The notes under the pieces are model-generated. The model did no database searches and was not told the DNA's origin. It was given only the letters and a program-made list of their open reading frames with translations. Below are positions 11,300-22,720 of a DNA stretch of 64,000 nt, one piece after another; position 1 is the stretch's first letter, and each line of letters starts with the position of its first letter. The position numbers and the translations under genes are program-made. Source of the DNA: Symsagittifera roscoffensis (Eukaryota > Xenacoelomorpha > Acoela > Convolutidae); assembly GCF_963678635.1 (NCBI RefSeq), contig NC_087069.1, positions 17,584,660-17,648,659 on the forward strand, given 5' to 3'.

Positions 11300-14200
11300 C
11301 ATCAGTTCTTATAAACTCAATGGTTTTCAATGAATTCCATCATACCGAACTTGTCTTTTTGGATAAAAATAATTAAGTCTTTTCTCTGTCTGCTCATACG
11401 TGGCAATCGCATGATTTCTAATTCTGAAATTTCTGTTTGTAGATATTAGGTTGATCGCTGCGTCGGGTACTCTCCTGTACTTTGACATTGGTCCGTCTCC
11501 AGAATCTACTAGAAATCGTTTTTAGAAAACTTTACCACTCAAATTGAATTTTTCCTGACTTGTTGTCATAGCAGCAAATTGTCTTGCTACACAAACAGAG
11601 CATTTCTGCACATCTAAAGTCTGCTTTGAAAATGTCCCGACTCCCGCTTATCAAGTTTTTTATGGTTGCTGCAACACGTTTGAGGGAAGAAATTAGATTT
11701 TGCATCTGCCTCGGAAAGAGTCTCGGAAATGATTTTTCCTCATTTTTCCCAAAAATCTGTTATCTGGTTGGATAAATTCATAAAAAAAAATTTCAGCAAG
11801 TGCTTACTGATATGCTCAGCTAGAACTTTTTCATCTTTGCATACTGCAGTATAAAAAATCCGACAAGGATGCGTTTTCTGTGTTCAATGATTGATTTCAC
11901 AACGCCACCTCACAGAATCTTTATAAATTGTATTCAGTCTATTGAATAAGGGTTCATTGATTGTCTTATGAAAATTTTCATCGTTCAGATATTTCGTGAT
12001 TATATGACTGGATCTATCCATGATCTGATATCCAAAAGAGGAGATACTCAAAAGATTCATGAATTCTGCTACAACTCCTGATAGAGGGTTTTTATCTCCT
12101 TTTCTTCCAGCATCAACCATTGATTTCTCAAAAATATTGAAAATTTTTAAGGAGAATACTGAACAAAGCGGTAACTTTTGATGCCCTGCAAACCAAGTTC
12201 CAAATAAGATTTGAAGAGCGGGTGTGTAACAGTCCCGTTTTCTAGCTTAAAACTAGATATCAGCATTCTCTGAGGATGTTTGAACATCTCGTTTTCGATT
12301 GCATAGTTTCTCAGGTAGTCTCTAATATCACAATGAACATGGAACAACTAAATCACAATGAACGTAGCCAAAAAGAGATCCATCGGAGCTTCTTGATAGG
12401 AACAGACGCGGTAATAACATCCCACTGCCTCGAATACTATTTTACAGTGATCAAATTAACCAACCACATTTGAACAGTCGAGTTTCTTCTATCTATTTTC
12501 CAGATGTGAAAAAGCTCTCAATTTTGCATTCTGATCTTGTTTCCTGGTCGAAAGACAAGACCATTTTCTCCAAGTTGCGAGATTGGTTATGTCTGGCTTC
12601 AATCTTCTGCATATTGTGTCAATTCTCATCTAGTGTACAGTCTTGTTGGCATATCTTGACACAATGAGACAAGGGAAAGGTGGCTCGCATCAATTCCAAC
12701 AATCCATTTACATATTTTTGATGAATTTTTGATCAGTTTTTCAACTTATCGAATGAGCACAACCGAAGGACTACCAGTCATGGCCTCTCAAATGTTTTCA
12801 CACAAATCTTTATCACTTTCGCAAAAAAAAGATAAAACTTGTAATTTGTAGATTTGTGCAGACATATGTTTGTTAAATTTGAAGGTGCACACCCTAGTTT
12901 CAACATTTTTCTCCCCTAATATGATAAAATTGACTCCTTTTTTGCATTTTTTCCAGGGTTGGAACAACATTCCTGTTGTTGTACTACTGCAAAAAGTCTT
13001 TGAACACAGTCGTTCCGTTTTTCAGTCAAGTCACATGTAGGTAATTTTAACTATTCAAACCAGATGGGGGTACAGTCCTGATTTGAAGCATTTTCAGCGC
13101 TTGCTGCTCGTCAATACCACTCATTCTCACCTTCACGTACTCAATAAAGTTCTATAGGGTTGTTTCTAAATTTACTGAAAAGTTCGTCATCAGGTGGCAA
13201 ATCGGCAAAATCAAGTTTGTCAAGTTTGTCTGGGTTATCAAACCATTTTTAGGGGAAGAATCTTTTCCTTTCGCTAAACCTATAGGCTTTGAGGAAGGAG
13301 TCCAGAGTTGTTAATCCACCCAGAAATTTTATTATGAGGAGAAATTGTACATCTCCAAAATTGAAGGAAATGAAATCATTCGCTTTTTTGATTACTAATT
13401 TTTCTTTTTCTTTATCGCGAATCAAATAGGGGATAAAGTAGGACTTGTTCAAACTCGAATAAAATCTACCACTATAAATCAAGGAGCAAAACAATTTCAC
13501 ACCCCCAAGATCTTCTTTCAAATCGATTAGTTGGTTTTTCTGAGCTCTCAAAAACTGGGTTGACATATTTGCTTCTTCCAAAACTTCGACGCGTTCATCT
13601 TCGTACTCAAAATGGTTACTTGAATAGTTTTCACCCCGTTTGTTTAGCTGATCAAAGACCTTGTTCTCTCATTGACAGCTTTTTCATTATACTGAAACTT
13701 TTTTCTCAAATCTAGCTTACTTTGCTCAGCCAACAGCTCGAGTTTGCTGACAAATTCAATTATCAGGTTCTGAGGATCCTTGTTGTACAAAAAGACGGGT
13801 TCATCAATCAGACTCGATGAAATAGTGAAACATGTTTACCAATCAAGTTTGTAGTTTAAGTCTCTTTTAGTTCTTAAGTAGGAACCCAAATCCACTCAAA
13901 ATGGAAAAGTGCTAGATTACTAAAGAGTTCGTTTTCTTCAGAAACTGGAAGATTGATTTTTTCTAGCTTTTCAAACAAGGTTTTGCTAAGCTCATACAGT
14001 TCCTTGGGTAAACATGCCTCACTCGATCCTTGCATCTCGGAGATGTTTCTTAAAATTATCGGATTTATTGAACAAAGTGTCACAACTAGGACACCGCATG
14101 CACTTGAAGAAATTGTCTATATCCTTTAGTTTAACTGTACATCTCCAAAATTGAAGGAAATGAAATCATTCGCTTCTTTGATTACTAATTTTTTTTTCTT

Positions 14201-15175
14201 TATCGCGAGTCAAATAGGGGATAAAGTAGGACTTGTTCAAACTTGAATAGGCATGTTCACCCAAGGAACGTGTATGCGCTTAGCAAAACCTTGTTTGAAA
14301 AGCTAGAAAAATTCAATCTTCCAGTTTCTAAAGAAAACAAACATTTTAGTAATCTAGCAGATTTCCATTTTGAGTGAATTGTCTATATCAAACTTTCCAA
14401 TACTTCGTGGAGCTAATTTTCCTACGTATTCTCCTTCTTGAATATCGAAACCCTAATAAAGATGTTCTTTGCAGAATTTCCTCGACAACAGGTAAGTCTT
14501 CAAGGGAAACTTTACCAGATTTTGATACAAATTCAGTAAAGTCAATAGAAGTGTCGAGATAGTTGTGTGCGTTCATGTACATGGCAAATGCACGGAAAAG
14601 ACACAGATGATCTTTGTATGGTTCCTTGTTTTTGTTGGATAAAATACAGTTCATTTGCGTATGTCGTAGTAAAGGCTCGGATAAGACAGAGTCCGGACAT
14701 CCCATTGGGATAATTTTGAGCGAACAAGCAAAAAATTTTAACGTTAGTAATCAACTTGAACTTGTGTTTTAACGTTCTTGGGTACATTGTTCTACAATAT
14801 CAAATTTTTCTACTTTTCTTTGAATTGTTATCAAGTCTGCTTTTGGTATACAGCAAAACGGTTTTTCAAACAAAGTTTTGTCTTCATGGGCGTGGAAAAA
14901 TCAATTTTCATCATTATCAATATTTCGAAGAACAAGCCCCAGAGCAATGTTGATTTTAGCAGCCAAATCGAGCTTGTTGAAGATTTCTTTAATTTTCTTA
15001 TTGATAACATTAGTATCTAACTTGGAAATTTGGAAGTTGAATACCTTTGTCTCCCATTTTCCATCTCCGTATCCAGCGAAAAAAATTGACAAGCACTAAG
15101 TTCCTCCATCAGTTTTTCACCATCCAGAACAAACCGTTGACTACTTGGAAATGATGGAGCAGACTTTTTGGCCAT
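11300..15175 (-). pseudogene. Protein-primed family B DNA polymerase, copy 1 (broken)
   Basis: Minus-strand relic, start ATG at 15,173-15,175 (MAKKS). In order it shows ELSACQFF (~15,090), a segment with CLFRAFAMYMNAHNYLD (~14,590), an exonuclease I-like strand LALFHFEWIWVP (~13,890, the expected acidic residue now His), a weak exonuclease II segment (SGRFYSSLNKSYFIPYLI, ~13,460), polymerase motif A as GIDASHLS...QDMP (12,641-12,705), RMLISSFKLENGT (~12,240), and motif B as LLSISSFGYQIMDRS (~12,030). The segment that should hold motif C (~11,800) is deleted. The N-terminal Cys/His finger of copy 2 is missing here. Many stops and frameshifts. The family copies DNA from a protein primer; this copy is inactive. 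Confidence 0.8.
14124..14389. repeat. Scrambled block inserted in polymerase copy 1
   Basis: This block is made of two transplanted pieces of the same gene. 14,137-14,251 is a direct copy of 13,343-13,460 (the exonuclease II area). 14,249-14,380 is an inverted copy of about 13,893-14,026 (the exonuclease I area). The whole block is bracketed by the 13-bp direct repeat AATTGTCTATATC (14,111-14,123 and 14,377-14,389). It interrupts the collinearity of the gene. Similarity to the sources is high but not perfect, so it is not very recent. Confidence 0.85.
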
Positions 15176-15339
15176 ATGATAGTCATTTTTTGTTGGTTGT
15201 AAGTAAAATTCTTATAATCAGGACAAGAAATAACTCTTTCAGCACATCTTTTTAATGTCGAGCTGCATGCGCCCTAACATACATCGGTGCTTTTTGGTTT
15301 AACATACATAAGTCCTTAACATACATAAGTCCGATTGTC

Positions 15340-15425
15340 ATTTTACGGTCATGACGTCACTGTTTAAAAACAAATGACGTCACCGCCCACGTAATTTTCC
15401 TTCTATGGTAAGGACGTCGTCGCCT
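15340..15425 (-). promoter_or_regulatory. CRE-like TGACGTCA palindromes upstream of polymerase copy 1
   Basis: Perfect TGACGTCA palindromes at 15,352-15,359 and 15,375-15,382, and a decayed third (GGACGTCG) near 15,411, lie 175-240 bp upstream of the polymerase ATG. The octamer is the textbook CREB/ATF binding site. The same cluster exists upstream of copy 2. Regulatory use is inference. Confidence 0.5.
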
Positions 15426-15429
15426 TCGA

Positions 15430-16590
15430 GAATTTTTTTCAAAAGTGCTGGAATTTTCCAGAAAGATTTTTAACCAATCGGAACTCAGCAGTTTCTAGAT
15501 AGAAGTTTGGATGAATTATAAACACTATTTGAAAAACGTAAATTTTTGAGTTTTTTGGAGTTACTCTACAAGAAAAAACGAAATTTTTTGTTTGATTTCC
15601 TGTTTGATGAAATATATGTTGATTCCTATTTTTGACAACTTTTTGGACGTTTATGTGGTCCAAAATAGAGTTTTCCGACTAAGCAAAGGCCTATTCAGGG
15701 AAATTGAATCAATCAAATAGTTTAAGTTTGAACCGAGTATTGAGTATCAAAGCTTTAATTTTAATGCTGACTTTTATCTGACTAAAACAGAAAAGTTAGT
15801 CAATCTCGAAAATTTGAAATTAACCGAAAATTCCTGTGAAAATATATCAAAGACTCTTTTTATTACCTACCCGATACCTTACCCGTAAAAACTCCCTTAC
15901 AAAATTCTTTGTTTCTTCACTTCCTTAAAAATTTTCCTTAAAAAAATTCTTTAAGGAAAATTTGCATCATAAGGTTTGGAATAATATTTACAGAGATTTG
16001 CTTTGAAAAATTCATCAGTTTTGAACTATCTTCTCAAAATTACATCGAAATTTAAAAAAAAAACTTGACTATCTAGTCAAAAATCAACAATTACTCACCA
16101 ATTATGTACGAAAAAAAAATTGCTGAGGAAACTTGTGGAAAGGCTCATTTCTTAATTTTCACTTTGGTTATTTATATTGGCAGTATATCTTCTTTTTTAC
16201 AGCAAATAACTCATGTTCATTTATTTTTGCAATCGCTTTTTTGTACAATTTCGCTTAATGGGAGCTTTAAATCCTTAAAAGGTTCTTCTAATTGAATACG
16301 CTAACCTAAGATATATAAACAATTTCTGCGATGAAAACAAGAAACTTTCAAAATCGCTTTACATAAACTTTATATCTGATTTGATAACATTTTTTATCAA
16401 ATTTTTACAGAAAAGAAGATTGAATCTGATTGGATACGACTAACGTCCGTGAACGGAACATCTGTTCTGATTGGTTTAACCCACACATTTGAGTTGAAGG
16501 TACCCCTCCCAATTAAGTAAAAATCGTTTTTTTTTTCAAATTAACTATGGTCAACTAGCTCCCCTATCAGCTCCAAATCAGTCATTGTGG
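15430..16590. other. Upstream non-coding part of polymerase element, copy 1
   Basis: Collinear with 57,275-58,200 of copy 2 but with no preserved open frame: frames at 15,439-15,663 (minus) and 16,104-16,295 (plus) are not kept in the other copy as proteins. Shared landmarks include CCGACTAAGCAAAGG and TGGATACGACTA. Likely the 5' flank of the polymerase gene inside the element. Confidence 0.55.
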
Positions 16591-16836
16591 CATTACCCCG
16601 AATTGGCACAGACGAACCCGCCGATGCAAACGAAAAAAGGCGGTAGAGATGTTAACAGTGAAATCCTTTTGAAAAGGAGGGTCGGAATATTCTGTAATTT
16701 TTCAACATATCGACTGGAGCTAGAATATTTCTCAGAAATTTAAAAACAGTCAATTTTTCGAAAAAATACAAGAAAAACAGACAACCGAAACAACAAGAAA
16801 AAATCAGTTGAAGAAAACACGAGAAATACGAAGCCT

Positions 16837-16863
16837 CTTATCGTGGTAACAAGACACGATAAG
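16837..16863. repeat. Small hairpin CTTATCGTG...CACGATAAG
   Basis: Perfect 9-bp arms with a 9-base loop, situated where the env-like relic stops resembling a protein. The following 120 bp (16,895-16,985) repeats GGAATTGGAG / GAAATTGGAG-type words. Function unknown. Confidence 0.6.
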
Positions 16864-17000
16864 GCGCATATCTGAGAGAGATCATACGGAAGGAAGGTCC
16901 AGTGCCACGAAATTGGAGAGGTAACAAAATTGTCTCCGGGATAACACGGAATTGGAGGCCCGGTGCCCAGAGACTGCCAGAAATTGTTAAATACGTATTA

Positions 17001-17240
17001 TTAGCTACTGCAATGAATTTGTGTTCGTTCAAGTTCACAAAACTGATGAAGCGTTTCTAGTTCTGATAGTGGCACTTCTTGAAAAATTCTACTTACTTTA
17101 TAGTCTAATTTCATGTCTAAGTAGATGTCAGAGTGAATTGCACCAAAGAAGGTAATGTTCATAAAGGATAGTTCTTGTAAGCGTGTACTGCTTTTGTCTT
17201 GTGGTCGACGTTTTACACCAGTTCTGACTGTGTTTTTCAA
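17001..17240 (-). pseudogene. Env-like protein relic (membrane fusion protein-like third gene)
   Basis: A 79-codon open piece with MNITFFGAIHSDIYLDMKL and SELETLHQFCELERTQI. The helical Leu/Glu/Cys text and its place downstream of pol, on the same strand, fit the env-like third gene of gypsy-type retroelements, which would mediate membrane fusion. Pieces upstream (17,419-17,640 and 17,996-18,238, minus) look like earlier parts in other frames, separated by many stops. It is truncated around 16,990, where the frame leaves protein-like text (HKFIAVANNTYL, then unrelated). Identification is by position and general style only. Confidence 0.4.
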
Positions 17241-17249
17241 AAATGTTAC

Positions 17250-18600
17250 TGGGATATATGAGTTTTCGTCGCATTTGAAATGTGATGTATTGAATTTGTG
17301 TTAATTATTAGTTTCCTGTGTTTTTGCCGAAACGTTTTTCGTATTTAGCAAGCATTTTTGAGTTTTTTTATTAAAATGTAGTGTTATGTTTGCAAGCGAG
17401 TTCTGTTTCGGGGTAGGTTTAAAAACGTGTCAATTTGTTTTCTTTATTATTGATATTGTTGAAACGTTGATTGTTCCTTCGGATTTTTTCACGATCTACC
17501 TTGTCATAAGTGATGGATTCAGTAAAGTAATTTTGATGAAATTGTATCATTATTGCGTGTATTCTTGCAACTTGAAATGTGGTATGTGTCTTCAGGGAAC
17601 CAAACAACAGTTGCTTGTGTTTTTTGTTGTTGAATCGCAATATCCTTGATCGTTTTTACAAGGTAATCGTATTCCTTGATATATCATAGTGTCGTATTTT
17701 AAATCTCGTGTTAATTGTATTTTTTCTAATTGGTTTTTCCATTCAAAAAACATAATTTCTTGATACCTTATGTTTTTTGTGTCAGCTTTGCAATTACAGG
17801 GGTGGTCATTTCAATGTGTGGTATCCAATATTATCATGGAGATCATAAGTTAGTCGTCCACGTGCGACGCGGAAAGGGTATTTGTCATCTAATTTTATAT
17901 ATGTTTGGTATCTTTCGAGTTCCGCTTGATGTGCAGAGTCTGGAAAAACTTGAAATTTTACCACTTTTAGGTTTGTGCCTTTTTTATGGTTAGTTTCAAT
18001 CGATTAAGTTCGTTTTTACAACCTTCAGGGCTAATATATAAAAGTCTTTTTTCATGATTTTGATTGAAATATTCGTGATCAAGTCTATTTTTGTTTCCAT
18101 TTGAGACTTGGGAACAATGTACTTTTTCTCTGAGAGTGTTGCTATAAATTTGTATGTTTTAATGTTGTAGCTCGGGCTTTTGAATAAAGCGTGGCTATTA
18201 TATTTGTTGTTTTTAATTGTTGTGGTTCGGATTCGCATTGAGTTACTTGGTTTATGGCGTATTTATGTAGTGTATTTTGTTCATTTTCTTCACAATCATA
18301 GTGTGTGACTAGTAAATCATGGTGTCCTGTTCCAGGAGAAGGGTTTTTTTGATTTGTTGGTTCTGAAAAAAGAAAAGTGAGTAGGCTTTGAAGGAGAAGG
18401 ATTATTTAAAAAAATGTGTAGGATATTCCTTAATATGGAATATAGAATGGGATGTGTCCAAGTGCTTTTTTTGAATATCTATCGTATTCATAGGTAATTT
18501 CTGTTGTGAAAAATGGGGAAGGTAACGGTTGAACCGACATACTTGGTGGAGCTAAGGCAAGAGGTTGATGTACTAAATTGTTCAATTTTACTGTTATTTC
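17250..18600 (-). pseudogene. Upstream part of the env-like relic
   Basis: A stop-riddled stretch in which short protein-like pieces continue on the minus strand: around 17,560-17,640 (QLLFGSLKTHTTFQ), around 18,030-18,130 (TLSEKKYIVPKSQMETKID) and around 18,170-18,240. Several frames are used in turn, as expected for one ancient reading frame that has drifted. No transmembrane helix or signal peptide can be assigned. Confidence 0.3.
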
Positions 18601-18799
18601 AAACTCAAGTGTCAGATTGTCTTGTGTAAGGATTTGTACGTTGTGTTCCTGTATGTCTTTGTGAATATCGTTTCGATATTAAAATCTGTTGAGTGCCCAA
18701 TTATGTAGCCTGTTATTGTTGCGATGTTGACCAAATAATGGAGGGGGTGCTATGAACGTAATTGGGCACCCCCTTATCGTAGGTATATATAATTGGTTA

Positions 18800-19075
18800 A
18801 ATGTTCCAAAAATCTATCGTCTAGATTTGTAGGGAAATTTGGAGGAAATGATGTTGTTGGGGTCTGACTGATTGAAGGGGTTGAAGGAAGTAAGAGGGTT
18901 TCTGCTAATGACAAAGATGTATCTGATGAGATTTCTAAAGGGGTCGTTTACCAAGATTCGTTCACTTTGAGTGAAAGCTTGTGTCATCCAATGTGGGAGA
19001 CGTTGTTTTGAAGTTGGGGGGTTAAAGGGATTTTCACGAACTTGTTCGGATGTGGGGGTTGATCTTAATTAACCA
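18800..19075 (-). pseudogene. Pro/Ser-rich retroelement coding piece
   Basis: About 80 codons open without an internal stop on the minus strand: STPTSEQVRENPFNPP, LPHWMTQAFTQSERILVNDP and SFNPFNQSDPNN. It lies between the pol tail and the env-like relic and is probably the disordered end of pol or start of the third gene. A further Arg-rich open piece (LIRRRFSSQNHNTSTIDRQ) lies at about 19,205-19,310. No domain is recognised. Confidence 0.4.
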
Positions 19076-19079
19076 GGTG

Positions 19080-20800
19080 GTATGTTCGGAGTATTTTGTT
19101 GTGAGGTAGATTGTAATGGTGGGGGGGTGAGTACTTTGAATTGTATTACTGGAAAGATCTAGAGGATTTGGGGTTGGTGATGAGGGTATTTTAAAGTGAA
19201 TTCAGGGAGTTACAAAATTTCTATTTCGTCTTGGATGTATGATTTGTCTATCTATTGTGGATGTATTATGGTTTTGACTAGAAAATCTTCTTCTAATAAG
19301 GTCTTGCTGAAGACCTTATTGTGGTTCGTATTGTGGTTCGCTTAGGGGTGCGTGGCGGACTACAAGTTCTAAGGGTTCTGACAATAGTGAATGTCTTTTC
19401 TCAAATGTATATGGGTTTTCTTGAAATGAAATACGTGGTTATGATTGAGGGTGATCTGTCTGACTGGATGTTGGTGTTGTTGGAGGCTCTTGGGATGTCT
19501 TAGTCGGTGGGGACTGTTGTGTGGGTTGTTGATTACCAATTTTGAAGAGTTCTTTAAGTTTCTTACCTATGAAGAAAGCTTATGTTGATTAAATTAATCT
19601 TCTACGAAAATGATTAAAAGTATTGTTGCTAATGCAAAAATTATTATTGCCTTTTTTACATTTGCAATTTGTGAAAATTAGAGATATTAAAAATGTGAAA
19701 AATTTCACTAAAAGAAGAAAAATGTCTTTTTTGTTGAATATATGTCTTAACATTTAGATAGTTGTTGAAATATCGTACCTGAGGAGGTGGTCAAGAGTTT
19801 TTGCAAAGTTGAGGTAGGTTTCGTGAAGCGAAAAGAAAATTATGAAAAAAAATTGCAAAAAATGAAGAGAAAGGGAAATAATTCGAAAGTATCTATAATA
19901 AAAAATATGCTTATATGAAGATTTTATAAGATTGAAAAAAGTTTTGAAGTTACGATTTTGAAAAATTTGACTAATTTGGAAAGAAGCAATTGAGAAATGA
20001 TTGCCGAATTGTTTTTCATTTTTTGTGGCCAAATGTGAGTTTGGTCGGATTGTTTATTGATTTCTGACAAGTGGGTTGGATATAGGCAGTTTTTGGTGAA
20101 GAGAATTCTGAAAATCTAAGAATGAGTTTTCTAGTTTTGCTTTAATTTATGGGATGATCGGGGGTATCCAGGAGTTATTCGTACTTTAGGCTAATCGATC
20201 ATGTCCTATTTTTTTTAGGCTAATTTAATATTTTTTTCCTTAAGGGAAATTTGGAGGGTAAGTTGTGACAATATTGTTGACTTTTGTACAAGTTGATAGG
20301 GGAAGCTTGTAAAATTTAGAATTTGTTTTTTTTTCTGGTTGTCAAATATGAGCTAGTTGCTTATTTTGACCTGGAGGCTCTTTATTTATAGTTACATATA
20401 TGTTTGAAGTTTGCAAATTGTCGGCTAGAGAAGTGTTGTCAGAATGAGGTGATGTTCAGATAATTTCTGATTGGTTAAAGTTGAACAAGTTGTTCAGGAG
20501 TGTCAGCTTGAGTTTTTATAAAAGAGAAGAAAATTTTGTTAGATGGATGTGTAACTTTTTCGTGGTTGATTTCGATGTCGGAATGATTGTTGTTATTGCG
20601 ATTTTTTTTTTAATTCTTGTGGTAAAATTTTTTCAATAATTTAAATTTTGGTTTTTCCTTGTTTCTGAGATAATTGTTCATTGATTGTTTTTTTGGGATT
20701 TTTGTCGGGTATTTTCTTTATTTTTCGGTTCTAAAATTTGTGGTGAACAATTTGCGTCATTTATTTGTTTTTGGTTATTGTCTGAGTTGTCGTGGACGAT
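19080..20800 (-). other. Pol-to-env spacer of the gypsy-like element
   Basis: Mostly non-coding, T- and G-rich. 20,050-20,340 and 20,550-20,890 are clearly related to 38,880-39,130 and 39,440-39,560 in the second gypsy remnant (shared GTGGGTTGGATAT and GGTTGATTTCGAWGTCG-type landmarks). This shows that this spacer belongs to the element and not to the host. Confidence 0.5.
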
Positions 20801-20814
20801 TTTGAGTCCTGTAA

Positions 20815-21486
20815 AGGAGTATAATTGTGTTAGCTCGCGAAGAGCGTATTCTTTTGGGAAGTATGCTAAAAGACTGTTTCTATGTTGAACATTTTTTTTA
20901 AATTTGAATCAATAAGTTGATATGTTACATCAGTGGGCTTGTCAATAGTTTGAATTGCTACTTTTCGGATTGGTTGTAAATTTTTAGATATTTCTTATTG
21001 TGTTACAAAATTTGGGGTGAGGACATATGTTCTGATTTAAAATTTTGTAGCTAGTGTGAAACTTGAATTTTTTTGGGAATGAAGATTCTGTCTTTCTAAT
21101 AGTTTTTTGGATATTTTTTGATAAATTTTGTTGTGTTTTTTTATCTCTGTTGAAAATCCATTCGGTATGTGTGCCGGAGGCTAATTTTAAAATTTTTGGG
21201 TGATGAAACTGATCTTCATCATGTGTATGTAATGGTAGATTATAACATTTTCATTCTTTTGTAGGTTGGCAATAACCTTGTGTGTTTTTGAGGAGTTTGC
21301 TGTGAACATTATTGCTTTCCGTGTTTTTTGATTGAAAACAATTTCATAAGGTGATAGTCCCAAGGTTGTTGTTATCTGTGAATTGTAAGCCAAGGGGAAT
21401 AATTTTGCATCTGTTGACCATTCAGTATATCTTGTATCGTTGCCATTTATGATACATCTGAGATACTTTTGTAATGAACGTTTCAT
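20815..21486 (-). pseudogene. Gypsy-like integrase C-terminal half and pol tail
   Basis: 21,187-21,486 gives MKRSLQKYLRCIINGNDTRY, EWSTDAKLFPLAYNSQITTT and LGLSPYEIVFNQKTRK, the conserved end of a retroviral-type integrase core. The third catalytic residue sits in GLVEGMK at ~21,490, just across a frameshift. The tail down to 20,815 ends with a YALRELTQLYS-type segment that recurs four times at 40.2-43.9 kb. Integrase joins the element's cDNA to host DNA; here it is inactive by frameshift. Confidence 0.75.
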
Positions 21487-21494
21487 TCCTTCGA

Positions 21495-21930
21495 CTAAAC
21501 CATCAATCCAATGGGCATGACATGTTCGTGGTTGAGTTTAATGTTGAATAGATGACAGAATGTGATTATTTCTTTATTTTTGAACTCAGTGCCATTATCT
21601 GTGACAAGAATTTCTGGTAATAAAAACTTGGTTATCCAGTGTTCATTAAGTGTTGTGTATGGATAATAGGCATTACAATGAGGTACTGGGTTGAGTGCTA
21701 CGTAGTGTGTAAATGCGTCAACTATGACCATTTTTTATAAGTTTCCTACTGAAGAGGATGATATTGGTCCTTTTGTATCGAATGATATTCTGTCGTTAAA
21801 ACATGAACTTTGTCCTTTAAAATCTTGTTTTTCTGCTATTTGTTTTTGATGTGGGTATGGTTTATTTAATTGGCATGTTATGCAATTGTTGCATAAAACT
21901 TTGATCCAAATCATGGTTTTTGAAAACTAA
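21495..21930 (-). pseudogene. Gypsy-like integrase zinc-binding domain and core
   Basis: The zinc-binding end shows CNNCITCQLNKPYPHQKQ (~21,850-21,900). The core begins MVIVDAFTHYVALNPVP (first catalytic Asp in VDAF) and continues to LPEILVTDNGTEF (second catalytic Asp). Spacing between the two is as expected for a DDE integrase. A stop separates the zinc domain from the core (~21,735) and a frameshift separates it from the third catalytic residue. Confidence 0.8.
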
Positions 21931-22720
21931 GAATTTTGAATGAAATGTGAGTATGTTTTTTCTGATCATGCATGTCCTTTAGTGTTTAAGGAATGTGAAA
22001 GTTGAAATGCTAGGATAATCATACTTAGTGGTAACAGGGTACTTTTAACTCAGATGTTTGGAATTCTAAAATATTTAAATTATCCTTTATGGAATTATTA
22101 TTGAATTTTCCAAAGTATCTCAGAAGTGTTTTGTTTCCTAGAATTGTGATATTTGCTTATAAGGGTCTTGTTTTATAATTGAGCCAAGACTTTAATTTTC
22201 TTCCGACTTGGTCAAATTTTGGTATTTTTGTAGCAGTTCAAGTGTTTATTTTTCTGTATTCGGTAGAAAGATGTTTTCAATTTCTATTTTCCAGAGAGGC
22301 ATGTTATCTAGGGGGTCATAGAGGTTGAAAACTTGATTTTTTGTATATTTTGAATCGTTATCTGGAGGTCCTGATAAATTTATATTATCAGTTAGATTTT
22401 CTTTTTCTATTAAGGGGAATAGGTTTGTCATATATATAGTGAGTGGTTTATGTTGTGTAGTGTTTTTGATCCATGATGATTATGATATCGGTTTAAATGT
22501 AGAGTTTTCTAATAGGTCCACTTAGTAGTGATTATTTTGGCAACCTAAATATAATGGAAAGTGTTGTGAGTTTCTCTTCGTGCGTGATCAACGTCATTTT
22601 TCACTGCATATTTGCCTTCTAATTGTGGTGATGTTTCGTCTTTGGCAAGAAAAAACTAACTTAATATTTTGTGGTATTTCTACTGTTGTTTTTCTCGATA
22701 ATAATTCTGGTGGTGTGTTT

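Larger units (their letters stand above)
10610..16590 (-). mobile_element. DNA-polymerase-B-bearing element, copy 1
   Basis: A ~6 kb segment collinear with 53,399-59,640, in the same orientation, with diverged but continuous similarity. Left landmark is GTAGTAGATGTTGGAGCTGA (10,610; 53,399). Right landmark is CACATTTGAGTTGAAGGTA and CTATCAGCTCCAA (16,480-16,590; 59,535-59,625). The only recognisable gene is a minus-strand family B DNA polymerase. GAGCTGA near the left edge and TCAGCTC near the right edge hint at short inverted ends, but no long terminal inverted repeat is evident. No integrase, capsid or ATPase gene is visible, so calling it a Polinton-type or linear-plasmid-type element would go beyond the evidence. 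Confidence 0.75.

Noticed and set aside
16895-16985. Possible structured RNA or tRNA from GGTCCAGTGCC / GGCCCGGTGCC words
   Set aside because: No cloverleaf, no A/B box pair, and only a weak internal repeat.
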